Source: Telopea speciosissima (taxonomy: Eukaryota > Streptophyta > Magnoliopsida > Proteales > Proteaceae). Taken from it: DNA of 64,000 nt. The translations under genes were made by a program, and so were the position numbers. The notes under the pieces were generated by a model, which was not told the origin of the DNA, did no database searches, and saw only the letters and a list, made by a program, of their open reading frames with translations. This document shows, piece by piece, positions 39,091 through 51,618 of this stretch (within the stretch, counting starts at the first letter, position 1; each line of letters begins with the position of its first letter). The DNA is taken from the NCBI RefSeq assembly GCF_018873765.1, contig NC_057924.1:18347542-18411541 (forward strand), written 5' to 3'.

Positions 39091-40089
39091 TCTTTGGAAA
39101 ATACTTGGATCAACAGCTCTGGTTGACTAATTAGTATTAGCTGTCACAGCACTCTTGATTCCCCATTTAGTCAGAATATCTTGATTTTTAATCTAATCAT
39201 TGTATCAGAAGAACCAACTCAGAATTATGTTTCCAGCAGAAACTGTTACTTCAAGTATACAGGTAAATGTAAAGTATTAAGTAATGAGAGGATGTAGTTC
39301 AATGTGGTTTTTGTGCTGATGTGAAGTCACACCCTCTCGGTTTGTCTCATCAGACCGGGAACCTTGGCCTAAACATTGCTGATACGATGGCCATTAATGG
39401 CATGCAAGTTGCATTCCCACTTTAACACTGTGAACCTTGTCTAAACACAACTTTTTTTCCAGAGTGGAGTAAAAATTGATTAGACCTCTCTCTTTACTGG
39501 CATGGTTCCTCGTAGGACTTGGTCTTAGTGTAGAGTAGCTATATACTAGATGGATACTATCCCCTCCCCCCCCCCCCTTTCCCTTTTTTTTTTTCCTTCA
39601 ATTTTCTGCTCTCCCATGCTTTCCATTTGTTCTTTAAGGGGGAAATAGGTTTTGTCGCCGTATAATGCGAGGGAAGGGTGGTATCTACAAAATCATATTT
39701 TGCTTGTAGTTGTCTGTTCACAATCTATTGGAAAATTGATCGTTCGATCTTGAATTTGTGATATACTAGTTGAGCAATTTTGATATCCGTAACCTACAAC
39801 ATTTGAATTACTCAAAGGAACAAGATTAGTCGGTTAATATCAGTTATTCTTCCTTTCCCCCCCTTTTTTTTTGTGGTGGGGGGGTTGGTGGTGGTGTGTG
39901 GTGTTGTTATGGTTGGGTTAGGGAATTTTGTTTTGATATGTTACAGCTTAATAACTTGGATTTCATGTGGGTCAATTATACTTTTGATTTTGTGTCAACT
40001 CATTGGGGTTCTTCCATTCATATTAATTCTGGTCCCATAGATACTGGAGTTTAGTAGTTATATATGAACTTCATTAATATCTCTAGATA
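39091..40089. other. No gene recognised
   Basis: AT-rich sequence with homopolymer tracts (C-run near 39562-39576, T-run after it; G-rich tract near 39880). No frame with a domain, no repeat boundary. Confidence 0.4.
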
Positions 40090-40315
40090 CATTTTTTTAA
40101 AGACAAACGGATTCTTTCAAGTCGAACTGAAGAAGAGAAGTCAGAAGACAGCAGAGCAACATGGATCAGCAGAGGGCTTTGCAAAGCACTTAAACAATTT
40201 TCTTTTGTGGGATCCATGTTGCCGACCCCATTACGTTGGGATAAGGCTGAGTTGTTTGTTGTTGTTGTAACCCCATTAAATTGGGGTAAGGCTGAGTTGT
40301 TTGTTGTTGTAACGT
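40090..40315 (+). repeat. SINE/LINE 3' tail with (GTT)n, duplicated
   Basis: ATCCATGTTGCCGACCCCAT, then GTTGGGATAAGGCTGAGTTG and a GTT repeat, is the common 3' tail of plant SINE/LINE retroposons. A second, shorter tail (ACCCCATTAAATTGGGG, TAAGGCTGAGTTGTTTGTTG) follows directly, giving a tandem tail. The body upstream (about 40110-40200) has no frame. Confidence 0.5.
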
Positions 40316-40319
40316 ATCC

Positions 40320-42435
40320 TTAATTACTTGAAGGAGAATTTACAATACAAGGCCTAGCAGCCAAGCTACAATCAGAAACTAAATGAGAAGAAATAAAAGG
40401 AGGGGGGAAATGGGAATATGAACCCAGATTACAAAAAGCCAGTGGTTACAATCAAATATAGCTAATGCATCAGCAACAAAATTGCCTTAAATTGCCTTCT
40501 TTGAATACATGATGGATGATCACGACATCAAACTTCTGAACAAGATTGAGACAATCGGAAAATTATCTCCTGCAATGATATGAGATCTTCGCCATGGAGC
40601 TTCAACGACACTGTCGAGAACGTTGATGATCAAAAGATTGTCACTTTCCAGCATAAATGCTGATGACCTTTACTTGCGGTGATGCATATAAAGCTTGCCG
40701 AATAGCCAAAACCTCAGCAACATAAGCGTAAGTAATTCTCACAAAATCTGCAAAACCTGATATGAAGACCTCTCCGATACCTACAGGGCCTGGAACGCTG
40801 AAACAAGAACCATCATCCACGATAGATTTAATGAACTGAGGAGGTTGCCACGAAACAAAAATAATGCCTGTCCTTTTCTTTAATTGTTTTGTCTTTAGAG
40901 AAGTAAATCAATAGCTAATTTCTTGATTTAGTAAGCTATGGAATTTGGATGATGTTTTTACTGCTCTGGATAGAGCTTTGAGAAAGGATAGCTATATGGA
41001 CCAACAAGTGCTGGCTGTAATGGAGTCCAAACTAAAGCTGCAAATCGGCATTTGAGAAAAATATGATTTGAATCTTCAAAGTTAGAAGAACAAAGAGGAC
41101 AAATTGTTAGAAAACTAAACCCCCATAAATTAAGAAAGGCCAGCATGAGGAATTCGATCTGACCAGTAGAAGTTTCCATAAAAAGAGCCTCACTTTTGGA
41201 GCAGACAGATTGAATATGTCATATATGATGCCAGATAAGGTTGATAGGAGATTCAGAACCATCCAATGACAACAGATACGCGGAAGATACAAAAAAAGGG
41301 AACCATTACAGGTTAGATGCCAAATGATAATATCTTCTTCTTGAGAGAAAGTTATGGGGATGGAAAAGATTGCTGTTACTACTTCAGCTGGTCACTGAAA
41401 TCGAAAATCTTTTTTCCAAATGTATGATTAATTCATGGTTGATAAGATCTGCAACCGTTGAGGGAGCACTTAGAGGAAGGGGAAATGGGGCTTGGATGGG
41501 AGGGAAATTGGGAATCCTTGGATCAGTCCATGGATCAACAGAATGTCCATGACCAATACGCATGAATAACCTTAACAAGTTTCTAGAGCGAAAAATCGAT
41601 TTGTATCCCTAAGAACCAGTAGTAGGTCAAGAAGCATGAAGAAAAGAGGTATTCAGAAAATATTTGTTCTTCATAATGCAACTCCAAAGACTGTTGAGAG
41701 GATAGAAGTTCCCATGCTCTTTTCTGCCAAAAGAGCCGAATTCATATGGGATGGTAATTTTAAATTCAGTCCTGAAGTCTTATTGCCACTAGACCAGAAA
41801 AACCTTTGGGAGATATTATCCAATTCTTTGTGCATAAAAGCTCGTAATTGAAAGCAAGACATATGATATACAAGTTAAGAAGATAGAGTTGATCGAATGA
41901 GGGTATGCTTGCCTAAGAAAGGAAGATTTCCAAGTGCGAAGCTTCTAATTGACTCTACCTGTAAGATTTTGACATTGAGAGTGATTCAATTGTCGACCAA
42001 GAAATGGAATCCCCAAATAATGATCAAGGTGGAGAGTGGCGAGATGTGAAATCTCTTGAATAATAATCCCTTAGTCGAAGAAGGGACATTCAGATTAAAT
42101 TGTGCTTTGATTTTGGAGATGTTGAGAGCTTGACCTAAAAGAAGACAATACGTATTTAAGACGGTCTGAAACTAACATTCTGGTGAGGTGTCCCGGCCAA
42201 ACAATGTAATGTCATCTGTAAAGGCCATATGCTTAAGAGCTTTACAAACTCTAGCTGAGTGGATATGATTTATTTTCTTTTGGTGAAGGGCGATATCCAA
42301 ATTACAAGATAAAAGCTCCGCACAAAGAACAAAAAGATAGGATGAAAATGGATCACCTTGATGGAACGGAGGCCCTGAGAAGGGAAAAAATATGGCAAAA
42401 GGGAGCCATTTAATAAAATTACCATCTCAGGATGT
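40320..42435 (-). pseudogene. 5'-truncated LINE: RT, zf-RVT and RNase H
   Basis: Read leftward, RT begins near 42435 (PPFHQGDPFSSYLFVLCAEL), with the palm HMAFTDDITLF near 42230. It continues through ELDNISQRFFWSSGNK near 41830 and the C-terminal zinc-binding domain (LSAPKVRLFLWKLL near 41190, CPLCSSNFEDSNHIFLKC near 41100). An RNase H domain follows (DDGSCFSVPGPVGIGE near 40815, AEVLAIRQALYAS near 40700). Many stops and frame changes separate the blocks. The left end near 40320-40400 looks like a LINE 3' UTR. The endonuclease and ORF1 are absent, as expected from 5' truncation during target-primed reverse transcription. Confidence 0.85.
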
Positions 42436-43715
42436 TTATACTTGCACCGAGGGTGTCTATGCTCTATTTAGGCTGAGGTGTCTTGGTAATTTGTGAATTT
42501 TGAATAGGGCTTAAGCCATGTCCCTGCTCAATGCAGTTCAAGTTTAAGGCTTAATAATTTCTTTGGGTCGGTCCAAGTTGCACATTGGGGTGCTTCCTTT
42601 TCTTTCTTCTTCTTGCTCTTCCTCTTTTATCCTCTTTCTTTCTTCTTCTTCTTTCTCTAGAGCCACCTCGATTCGAGATGTAAGAACTTTCTTCCTAGCC
42701 TAGCCAGCTCATGCATCTCCCTTCCTCTCCATGGCATGGTCAGGACCAATCAGGGTTAGCCTGATCAGGGTTGGAATTTTATGGCTCTGAGTTAGGGCTG
42801 GACCGGCCCTGGGCCTGGGCCCAGCTAAGGGGACTCAGGGTTGGACTGGGGTTTTAAAAGGCCCGGCCCAACCCGACCTTATTGCAGACCTTGTTGCACA
42901 CATAACCACACCACACTACATCAACTTGGAGGTGCTTGCAACAATAATGATGGCGTAGTGGACATTGAAGTTAAAATATTTATACACATGCAGATCAAAT
43001 CTCCATTTTCCATAGAAGAAATCAACTCAAATTGTAGTTGTAGGGGAATACTGGTTCAATACTTTAGTCTTTTTTTGAAAGATTATGCTATTGAATCTAC
43101 AGTTTGGAATTCCGTACTAACCAAAATTAAGACTCCAGAAAACCATTGATTTCTCAATAAAAATCATAGATTTGCTTTTTCATCTTTCTTTGTACGTGTT
43201 GGTGTTTTACTCAATGCTGTGGCGACATGCTTGTTTATATATCGTAAACTAAGGTGTTATATTATGGTGTGCCCACCATGGAAAATGTAGTGTTTAACTC
43301 TTTCATCCTTAACAGGTTACTATTAGAACACCAACTACTGCAAATCTAGACGCATATGATCTACTGGAAGAAAAAACTCTAAATTCAAGCCCAATAGATT
43401 CCTTGGAAGTTCATCTCATAATGAGCTTTTTTCATCCTCTTTTGTAGACCTTACTCTTCTTGTGCTGTAAGGTGTGGAAAGCAGAAAGGAGCAAAACACG
43501 CTGAAATCGGTGGAACTATATTGAACCTAAGCTGATTGCTGAAATTGGCAATGAAAACCAGTAGAATTGGATGACTTTCACTATGCTATAATAGAAGGGG
43601 GTCCATCACTGAGGTGTTGATGAATCAAAAGATGGAATATTGAACAAAAGCGACCATCAGTGAATGCTTCGACACATCAAAGCAAAACGAAAATAGGAAG
43701 AGGGGAAGGATTGAA
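42436..43715. other. No gene recognised
   Basis: Contains pyrimidine tracts (42598-42660) and a GGCC-rich stretch (42780-42880; GGCCCTGGGCCTGGGCCCAG) typical of dispersed plant repeats. The frame at 42841-43149 has no known domain. GTGGG at 43716-43720 is the left target duplication of the next Copia element. Confidence 0.4.
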
Positions 43716-43720
43716 GTGGG

Positions 43721-44137
43721 TGTTAGTTTTAACAATCATTCATATAATAACATGATCACTTTAATCTTCACATGGCTAGAATACAACAACAATGATAACA
43801 ATAGAAGGTGGAACAATGCTCATACCTGTTCCTCTCATTTGTAGAAGATCCAAACTTTAATAATAGATCTCCAAAAGATCAACCCTCCTTTTGGTTAAGA
43901 GTCACATGCTCTATCACGCCCTAGATGACTCCCGTCTTTTCCAAAACAATGATCTGTCTGTAACTCCTTGAATAAAGTTACAAAAATGAATTGGGTGACG
44001 GTGGGGACCTAGGGTTACTATAAATAAACCCCAGACCTAATCCATCCCCACAATGGACGGTCTGGATTAAATCTCCTTTAAGTGATTAATATGGACCCAA
44101 TAAATCAAATCATAATAATTGGACCCAAAACCCAACA
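43721..44137 (-). repeat. Copia 3' LTR, 417 bp
   Basis: On the minus strand TGTTGGGTTTTGGGTCC ... GAATGATTGTTAAAACTAACA. Compared with the other LTR it keeps an extra 28-bp segment at 44006-44033 bounded by GACCTA direct repeats. Confidence 0.9.
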
Positions 44138-44639
44138 ATTTCCCACTTAGGCCAAATTATTATAACTATCTCTTTAATGGCATAGACCATAATAAATCCC
44201 CATATTGTTCCATCACTTATAACATCTTTGATATGACTAATAAGCTGCTCACATCGAATACTAGCAGAAAATATGCCTCAATAAACGGCATACCATTATC
44301 TGACTATCACAAATGCATCCAACTCATAAATTCGAATTACTTTGGAATATAGGCAAGGTAACGTACACAATTTGTGATCACATGTAATGTTTTTTCCTTA
44401 CAGGTCCATTCTTGATCGAAGATCAGATTATCTTGAAAACCTTATAGATACTGAACTTTGATATCAGACTTTGGCATACTGCCCATGGCTAACCGCCATA
44501 AACTTTGGCTAAATACCACCCATAAACCATGATATGTTAGAAACAAACAATTCACTCAAAGACCAGCAATCATATAAATAATCAATTGAATAGCCAATAC
44601 AGAGTAAAAATAAAACAGCTCAAACTGAGTCATAAATAA

Positions 44640-45150
44640 AGCTCAAATCATGGGTACAAAACTCCCACTAAAAAAAATACATCAAAAGAGTCTACAACAC
44701 CCATACTAGACACATCTCTCCTGAAGACTCCCACAGTAAGAGCCTTGGTGAGCGGATCAACCACCATCTTTTCTGTAAAGATATGCTCAACCTCAACCTC
44801 TTTGCTACAAATCTTCTCCCTGACAAGAAGATACTTGATCTCAATATACTTTGAGCTACTTGTCTTCTTGTTGTTCTTGGAGAAGCAAACCGCCGAGGTG
44901 TTATCACACCACAATCTCAAAGGCCTGGAGATCGAATCGACAACTTTTAGCTTAGAAATGAAATTCCTCAACCACACAGCTTGCTTTGTTGCTTCAAAAA
45001 ATATCACAAACTCAGTCTGCATGGTGGATGAAGCAATGATGGTATGCTTGACACTCTTCCAAGAAATAGCTCCACCTCGAGATTCTCACTCCTGCTAAAA
45101 ACCAGCTTGAAGTCCTTTGTCCTCTACAAGTAACACACCACCTTCTTGGC
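44640..45150 (-). pseudogene. Copia RNase H
   Basis: The minus frame reads QTEFVIFFEATKQAVWLRNF, RPLRLWCDNTSAVCFSKNNK, KTSSSKYIEIKYLLVREKIC and VEHIFTEKMVVDPLTKAL, the end of a Copia RNase H and the conserved polyprotein tail. The N-terminal YTDADWAG part between 45022 and 45157 is damaged. Confidence 0.85.
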
Positions 45151-45156
45151 AGCAGT

Positions 45157-46375
45157 CTAGTGTGCCAATTCTGCATCTGACTGGAACCTCACAAGAACAC
45201 TAACTGCAAAAGCAATATCTGGATGGGTGCAGACCTGTGTATACATTAAACTCCCGACAGCAGAAGCATAAGGCTTATCCTTTATGGAGTTCCTCTCAAC
45301 ATCATTCCTCAGACACTGTCCTTTATTCAACTTGTCCCCTTTACTAATGGGTGCATCAATCTTTGAGCACTGGGATATGTTGAATCTCTTCAGAACTCTA
45401 TCAATGTATGCACACTGGGACAGATCGAGAAGTCCTCGCCATCTGTCGAGATTAATCTCAATCCCAAGAACATAAGTACTCTCACCCATGTCCTTCATCT
45501 CAAAGTTTTCTGAAAGAAAGCGTTTAGTCTCCAAGAGCAGCGTCATATCACTGCTTGTCAGTAGGATGTCATCAACATATAGCACTAGGAAGATAAACCT
45601 GCTACTCCCACTGACCTTCAGATAGATGCAATTATCAATGACATTTTCAGTAAAACCAAAAGATGATACAACCTCATCGAACTTCAAGTACCATTGTCTG
45701 GAAGATTATTTCAATCCATAGAGAGACTTCTTCACTCTACACACTATGTGTTCCTTCCCATCTTCTTCAAAGCCTTCTGATTGCCTCATATAGACTTCCT
45801 CAACTAGAACCCCATTCAGAAAAGCAGTCTTTACATCTATTTGATGTAACTCAAGGTCAAAGTGAGCTATAATGGCCATAATGATTCTGAATGAATCCTT
45901 CGAAGAAACAGGAGAAAAGGTTTCCTTGTAGTCAATGTCTTCTCTCTGAGGGGAACCTTTCGCTATTAGTCTAGCTTTGTAGCGTTCCACCTTCCCCTGA
46001 GAGTAAATTTTGATTTTGAAAAATCCACTTTGATGCAATAGCCTTGCATCCTTGAGGAATCTTAACCAATTCCCAAACACAATTTCTCTGCATGGACAAC
46101 AACTCATCCTTAATAGCTTCTAACCATTTGTTAGAGTGTCTATGGTTGGTTACCTGAAGAAAAGTAACTGGGTCTTCCTCTTGTCCAATATCAAACTCGC
46201 GTTCATTCAGATAACTAACATAATCTGAATGCAAGGTAGACTTGCAGCCTCTGGTAGATCTCCTCAAAGGCTCAGTATCAGCAGCGGAATCAATAGGAAC
46301 ATGTGCCTCAGCCTTTGAATCTACAATAATCTCTCCAATGGGCAAACTATCAACTACAGGAATGGTGTCATCCAC
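45157..46375 (-). pseudogene. Copia reverse transcriptase
   Basis: Blocks run WLEAIKDELLSMQRNCVWEL near 46120, KARLIAKGSPQREDIDYKET near 45980, QIDVKTAFLNGVLVEEVYMR near 45840, KKSLYGLK near 45715, then the palm LVLYVDDILLTSSDMTLLLE near 45590, MKDMGESTYVLGIEINLDRW, and VGSLMYTQVCTHPDIAFAVS near 45250. A TAA-type break near 45703 and a frame change near 46020 interrupt it. The YVDD motif is intact. Confidence 0.88.
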
Positions 46376-46619
46376 AATTTCCTCTACGATCCTTCAACAG
46401 GTAAAATAGTGCTAACAGGTCTCGAAAACTAGGTTGCGAGGAACAGACATCTCACCCTCACACTCAAAAAACTTTGCATGGGTAGTCTCAACAATTCTAT
46501 TTCCTGAGCCTGGATTGTAGAACCTGTAACCTTGGATCTCTCCAGATACCCCACAAAATAATAACTCACTGTCTTAGGGTAAAAAACCTTCTCATGAGGG
46601 TTAAAGAGCCTGGCTTCTG

Positions 46620-46890
46620 CTTGACATCCCTAGACACGAAGATGTTTAAGGCTAGGTTTTCTCCCAGTCCAGAGTTCAAATGGGGTATTCCTGACTGACT
46701 TTCTTGGTACTCTATTGAAAATATGAGTGGTAGTTTTAAGTGCCTCACCCCATAGAAACTTCAGCAAACTAGAATTGCTCATTATTGACCTTACCATGTC
46801 CTTCAACGTTCTATTTCTTCTTTTGGCAATCCCTTTTTGCTGTGGAGTCCCAGGCATAAAATACTGTGGAGCAATCCCATGCTCTTGTAA
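46620..46890 (-). pseudogene. Copia integrase, distal part
   Basis: From the Harbinger boundary leftward: QEHGIAPQYFMPGTPQQKGI, AKRRNRTLKDMVRSIMSNSS, KTTTHIFNRVPRKSVRNTPF, ELWTGRKPSLKHLRV. The catalytic-glutamate region reads GIAKRRNRTL where NGVAERRNRTL is usual, so E seems replaced by K. It joins directly to the proximal integrase part ending at 57055 when the Harbinger is removed. Confidence 0.88.
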
Positions 46891-46920
46891 GAGCCCGTTT
46901 GGTAACACTTTTGTTTCTTG
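46891..46920 (+). repeat. Harbinger left terminal inverted repeat
   Basis: GAGCCCGTTTGGTAACACTT, then TTGTTTCTTG. It matches the complement of the right end at about 25 of 27 positions. Confidence 0.9.
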
Positions 46921-47535
46921 TTTTTGGCGTTTTTCTGTGCTAGTAACGGAATCTACCGTTTGGGTGCACCGGTTTGTTTTTATGTGCCAGTGAAACAAAC
47001 CGGCCAAAAAAAACATAAAAAACTCCTATTGACAAAACAAGGAAAACCTTGTTTCTTCACTTTTGAAACAGTTTGGTTGAAACAAAAAAAAAAAAAGAGG
47101 TTAGGGATAGTTGTGCCTGATAAAAAAGAGGTCTCCACTTCTCACTCTCACATCTCCATTGAACTTGGGTAAGCCCAAAACTTCATCTTCTTCTCCTCCT
47201 TCCTCTGTTCATCATCTTCTTCTTCCTCTGCCCTAACCTATTTTTTTTCTTGCTGATTTGTGAGATCTAACCTCTACCCTTTGATTTTGTAGAAATCCCA
47301 TAGATCGTAAGCCCTAACTTCATCTTCTTCATCTTTTGTTTTCGTCTTCCTCTGCTACAGATTAAATCACCAGGTATGTCTTTGTCTCTTTGTTTATTTT
47401 TTTTTTGTCCATCTATTATTTTTTGGATTTCTGTATGTGCTTGAAATCTAAAAAACCCAATACTCGACGGACGACAAAACATTGCTGGCGATCCAAATGA
47501 CGTCCATCATCACCCAAAATGATGTTTTCAAACTC
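46921..47535 (+). other. Harbinger left subterminal region
   Basis: Non-coding, with homopolymer tracts (A-run 47081-47095, T-run 47396-47407) and pyrimidine-rich stretches at 47185-47350. Frames on the minus strand at 47416-47535 continue the P450 frame but no longer match that family. Confidence 0.5.
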
Positions 47536-47604
47536 GATTCTGAAAACCCCAAAATTCCTGAGGTTTCTGGTAGAGAACTCGAAACTCGCAATCTTCCTCT
47601 GTTG

Positions 47605-50020
47605 ACACTGATGAGCACATTTATGTGTGACATAAAACATATCTTTTACCACATTGGACAGAGTTACTTTGGTGCTTTCTTGTGCTTTTCAGGTTTTGGG
47701 CTATTCTGGACTATCGGGAGCTGCATGTCCAAAGTTTCACGTAAAGTTGCCATTTTTCATTCCATGGTTGTAAAGAGGACTAAATTTGGAGCAAGTTGGA
47801 CGTGACGGAACGTAAATACGCATTCGTCTAGGCCATCGTACAGTTGATTATTCTTTTCAGCCCAAGAAAGGATAATGGGTCAAAAAAGGAGCTGTAGTGC
47901 AAGCCCATAGTCAGTCTACCACTGCCCAAGGACATTTTTGACATTATAGAAGATATTTTTAAGCAATGGTGGAGATCTACTGCAAGTACAAGGCTGTTTC
48001 AATAATTTTGCATTCTTGAAGAGAGAGAAGGACTGCTACCCACATGGAGGGACCCACACTGCCATTAGATTCCATTAATTTTGAAGGCCCACAAGGTATC
48101 CACGATTTTTATGGGCTACATTTAATGCCCCATGATTTTTAGAGGACACATTGGGGATTTTGTTATTTGATTGAGTGGAATCCTAGTCATCACTATCCTA
48201 GTCATCGCTCTCTCTCTCTCCTCCAACTTTTCAAGGGTATTCCTGAAATTTCACTTGGGATAGATTTATTTTGAAAGATATTTTCTCATCTATAGAAGGT
48301 TGAAAAATCAAAGATGCTTTGATTTTATTGCTCTGGAGAAGATATTTACCAAGAAAAGGAAGCACAAGTTAGAATTAGAAATTTACTTTTCTAGAAATAG
48401 AAGGTTTATGTAAACAATATTCTCTTCTTCTCTTCTTTCTATTTTTTTGCTTTTTCTGAGGAGCCAAGGCAATGTAAAGGAGGAAGGAGAAGAAAATATT
48501 CTCTTTTCTTAGGAAATATTTCTCCTACACTTCCCTCTTCTCTCTTCTCCCCTTTCCCCTATAAATACCCCCTACCTCTCTTGTAAAGTTTGCTCATTCA
48601 CTTAGTGAAATTTCTTCTCTTCTTCTCCTTCTAATTTGTGATTTTTGGCTTTTCTAAGTTCTAGTTTGTTTTTATTTTTATTTTGATTTAATGGTTATAA
48701 TAGGTTTAGTTTATGCTTTAATTTCAATTTAAGTCTTTAATTGGGTTGTAATTTCTTAATTCTAGTTTAGGTTTTAAGCCTTCTAGTCTAAATTCTTAAG
48801 TTGATGACAAGACTTGAAGATTTAGAAGAGGAGGCCATGGTAAGTTTATGCAAGTATTCAAGCTTTTCAATTACATTCATTCAAGCACATCTAGGTTTTA
48901 CTATCTAAACTCTCAACCTCATTCTCCATCTCCTCTATCTCTCTCTATCTTCTTCTTCTTCTCCATCTATTTCTTTTATTTTAATTTTATATGATTGTGA
49001 TTTGTGGATGCATTTTTATTTTCTTATTTCTTTTTATGTGGTTAGTATGTGTGGCTGCATTTTTATTCCTTTCAATTCGCTTTAGTTTGATAGGTTAGAT
49101 GCTCATGTGTTAGGACGCCAATTTAATCCCTTAATTTTGTTAGATGCTTATGAGTTAGGATGCATTGATTTTTGTTAGTATAATTAGTTTAATTTAACAC
49201 TTTAATTTGGTTTACTTTGCATTATTTTTAAGTTAGTTAAATAGAGTGGCGTATATCTCCTCGTGTTCGACCCGTAGTTACGATTGACCCGTACGCTTGC
49301 GGTTTTATTTTAACTCAAATAAGTTTTTAGCACCGTTGCCGGGGAGATTATTGTCCATTTTATTTATCTGATTTTTAAGTAGTTCAAAGTGTTTTAGTTT
49401 ATTATTTTCTCTTCTTTTTTTGAAAAAAAAAAAAAAAATTTTAAAAACCTCTTTTTATTTGTCTTCTGTTTCAAATAGTATGCGCCCAATCTAAAGTCCT
49501 TCATATGCTTCAACCCTCCATCTTTTGGTGTCCTTCGTAGGATTAAGTTATCTATGATGCTACATCTTGACTTGGTTGGGTGGATTGGCATGTGACTTAT
49601 TTTTGGAGGTGACCACTCTTGATAACAGGAAAGCAACACAGTGAGAGCGTTGGAAACATAAACGTATAGTAGACCTCCACTCTACATCAAAATCCATTTG
49701 GAGTCGACCGTAGGTGGCTATAAAAGACTATATGGGTTCTCTTGTTGTCAACCTATATGGCATCCTTACAGCTTTTGAACCATTATTTCGATTTTTGAGG
49801 GATAGATGCACTATCTACCTTGGGCTCCCTCTTGTTTTTAGTACTTTTTCTTAAGTCTTTTATTTTTCTTCAATTTTTCTAAAGGAGACCTCATATCTGT
49901 TTAGGTGGCTACGGTGTGGACTCGTGATTCATATAATCGTCTTATTAGAATACCACCTTCTCCATTATTCTTAACCCCACCTTTGAACATGGGTGACCAA
50001 CAACCCAAGACCCATTTATC
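47605..50020 (+). mobile_element. Athila/Tat-type LTR retrotransposon, 5' fragment
   Basis: An LTR of about 1.7 kb (about 47605-49317) starts near TGATGAGCACATTTATGTGTG and has a TATA-like CCCTATAAATACCCCC near 48558. It is followed by AGCACCGTTGCCGGGGAG at 49329, close to TGGCGCCGTTGCCGGGGA, the tRNA-Asp primer-binding site of Athila-type Gypsy elements. About 700 bases of leader follow, ending near a gag-like MGDQQPKTH (49989), where the P450 sequence resumes. No pol or 3' LTR is present, so it is truncated, or a short non-autonomous form. Confidence 0.7.
49327..49345 (+). promoter_or_regulatory. Primer-binding site, tRNA-Asp type
   Basis: TTAGCACCGTTGCCGGGGA lies 9 bases after the presumed LTR end (CTCA, 49317). 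Its core CCGTTGCCGGGGA is complementary to the 3' part of plant tRNA-Asp, as in Athila-type elements. Confidence 0.7.
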
Positions 50021-50441
50021 GCCATTAATATTAAAGATACCATGACCAAATAGATCTTCTAAGATTTCATAGTTTTGGAATCCCTTGCTGTATTTTTCAA
50101 AGTTGGTTTTGAGTAATGTGTTTGACGTTTCGAGGGTTTATTGTGAAGAGGTCACTTTTGGATGGACCGAGGAGACGAAAGGTTTTATATTTGAGGGCAG
50201 CATCGGTGTAGTGATCGTAGACTTTGTTGAAACAGAGTAGCGAGTGGAAGACAGTGCCCATTACAGGAGCATACTGAGGGTGCTTCAGTGATTTACCCAT
50301 GAAGATTCTTAGTAGCAGAACACAAAAGCATATGAGAACAAAGCAGAATGAAGCCATTGCAGCACTCATCACTGTTGCAGATAATAACTCCATCTTTGCA
50401 AGTAACTGATAGAGGAAAATTTCATAAATGGTAGGGAGCAA

Positions 50442-51618
50442 GGGAGAAATTCATGACATCAGTTAAACACATCTTTTGAATCATGGATTAGAATTAAGCC
50501 TTAAAGGCACAACGTGAAGAAAAAAAAATCCATTCCACTCTATAGGCACTGACTAATTGTCTTTAAAGGATATAAAATAAGATCTGAAAAATAAAGAATT
50601 GAAACCGTACTGTACAGAATACAATATATATTTTCAATACCAATATTGTACCAATTCGGTATTTGTTTTGGTATGATATGTATTTGGTTTTGAAAACAGT
50701 TTTTATTAGATGAGAAGGTCTAATCTATTGTAAAAGGAATCGTGAGTTTCAGCCTTAAAAGCAGTTGCTATGCCACTGTCGACTACAACTACCGGTACCA
50801 AGAACGATGGTGGCCAACATATGCTTCTTCAGTTGTGGTTTGTGTGATTACACTTTCATAAAAAAAATAGGCTTCTTCATTGGGATATTTGGAGAGAGAA
50901 AAACACAAATCAATCATTGTATCATCATAATTTTGGTCTTATTATGTTTGTACTTTTCTTTTGTTGACATCCAAACATAACTTTAAAGTATCTGGTTGGC
51001 AAGAGAGTGTGAGGGTGTATGACAATGAGATTTTCTTATTTATTTTTTTGATGATTGGCTGTAAGAGAAAATGTGCAGCAATTTTGCACTTTTCTTATAG
51101 TCAAAAGAAAGCCCACGAACTATAAGAGGCCCAATGGTCACCTCTGATCATGGTTTTAGGAATTGGTATTGAGGAGGGTATCGGTCTCTGTCAATACCGC
51201 TCCCAATCGGACCGTATTGGCTGAGAATCAGCCTGCAAGGCTTGTAAATATCATTTTTTTTTGGGGTATTGGATCTAGTATCGATTCTGATTGAACCCCA
51301 AGTATCAGCCCATACCAGTTCGCATGATGTGATCCAAATCGAATCGAATCGGCCAATCCGATTGTGTCTCCCTCCTATGAAATGTCATATCTGTCCTTCT
51401 ATTATGGGAGGAGACAGATAGAAGAATATGAAATCACCCAATCGGTTGATTGTGTTGTAACGGATCTTTGTTTTTAAAGATTGCTCATGAATTCTTTGTT
51501 GAACTGAGTCTGGATTCTCCTGTTGGCTTGTAAACCATTTCTTACTGATTTTGACCTTAATTTGGTATGATAGTACCTATGAAGAATACAATGTGAACAT
51601 TTTTTATATACAGGACAT
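50442..51618 (+). other. Harbinger internal spacer with dispersed repeat
   Basis: No coding exon seen. At 51140-51375 there is a copy of the CGATTCGGATCGG/GGTATCGG type repeat (GGTATTGAGGAGGGTATCGG, AATCGAATCGAATCGGCC) related to the cluster at 8985-9400. Confidence 0.5.

Larger units (their letters stand above)
47536..50390 (-). pseudogene. CYP704-type cytochrome P450 fragment, split
   Basis: From 50390 leftward the frame gives MELLSATVMSAAMASFCFVL (membrane anchor), KHPQYAPVMGTVFHSLLCFN, KYKTFRLLGPSKSDLFTINP and, after a shift near 50100, TNFEKYSKGFQNYE and GIFNINGDKW at about 50030. The sense resumes at 47604 with QQRKIASFEFSTRNLRNF and stops matching near 47540. The two halves join in the order of the P450 N-terminus (GDKW...HQRK) when the retrotransposon fragment between them is removed. 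This is about 140 of some 510 residues; the haem-binding cysteine region is absent. The family hydroxylates fatty acids in the ER membrane. Assignment to CYP704 is from remembered motifs. Confidence 0.75.

Noticed and set aside
47416-47535. Continuation of the P450 frame (GVFRIEFENIILGDDGRHLD...)
   Set aside because: The frame stays open, but the residues no longer match the P450 family after RNLRNF; treated as Harbinger sequence read through by chance.
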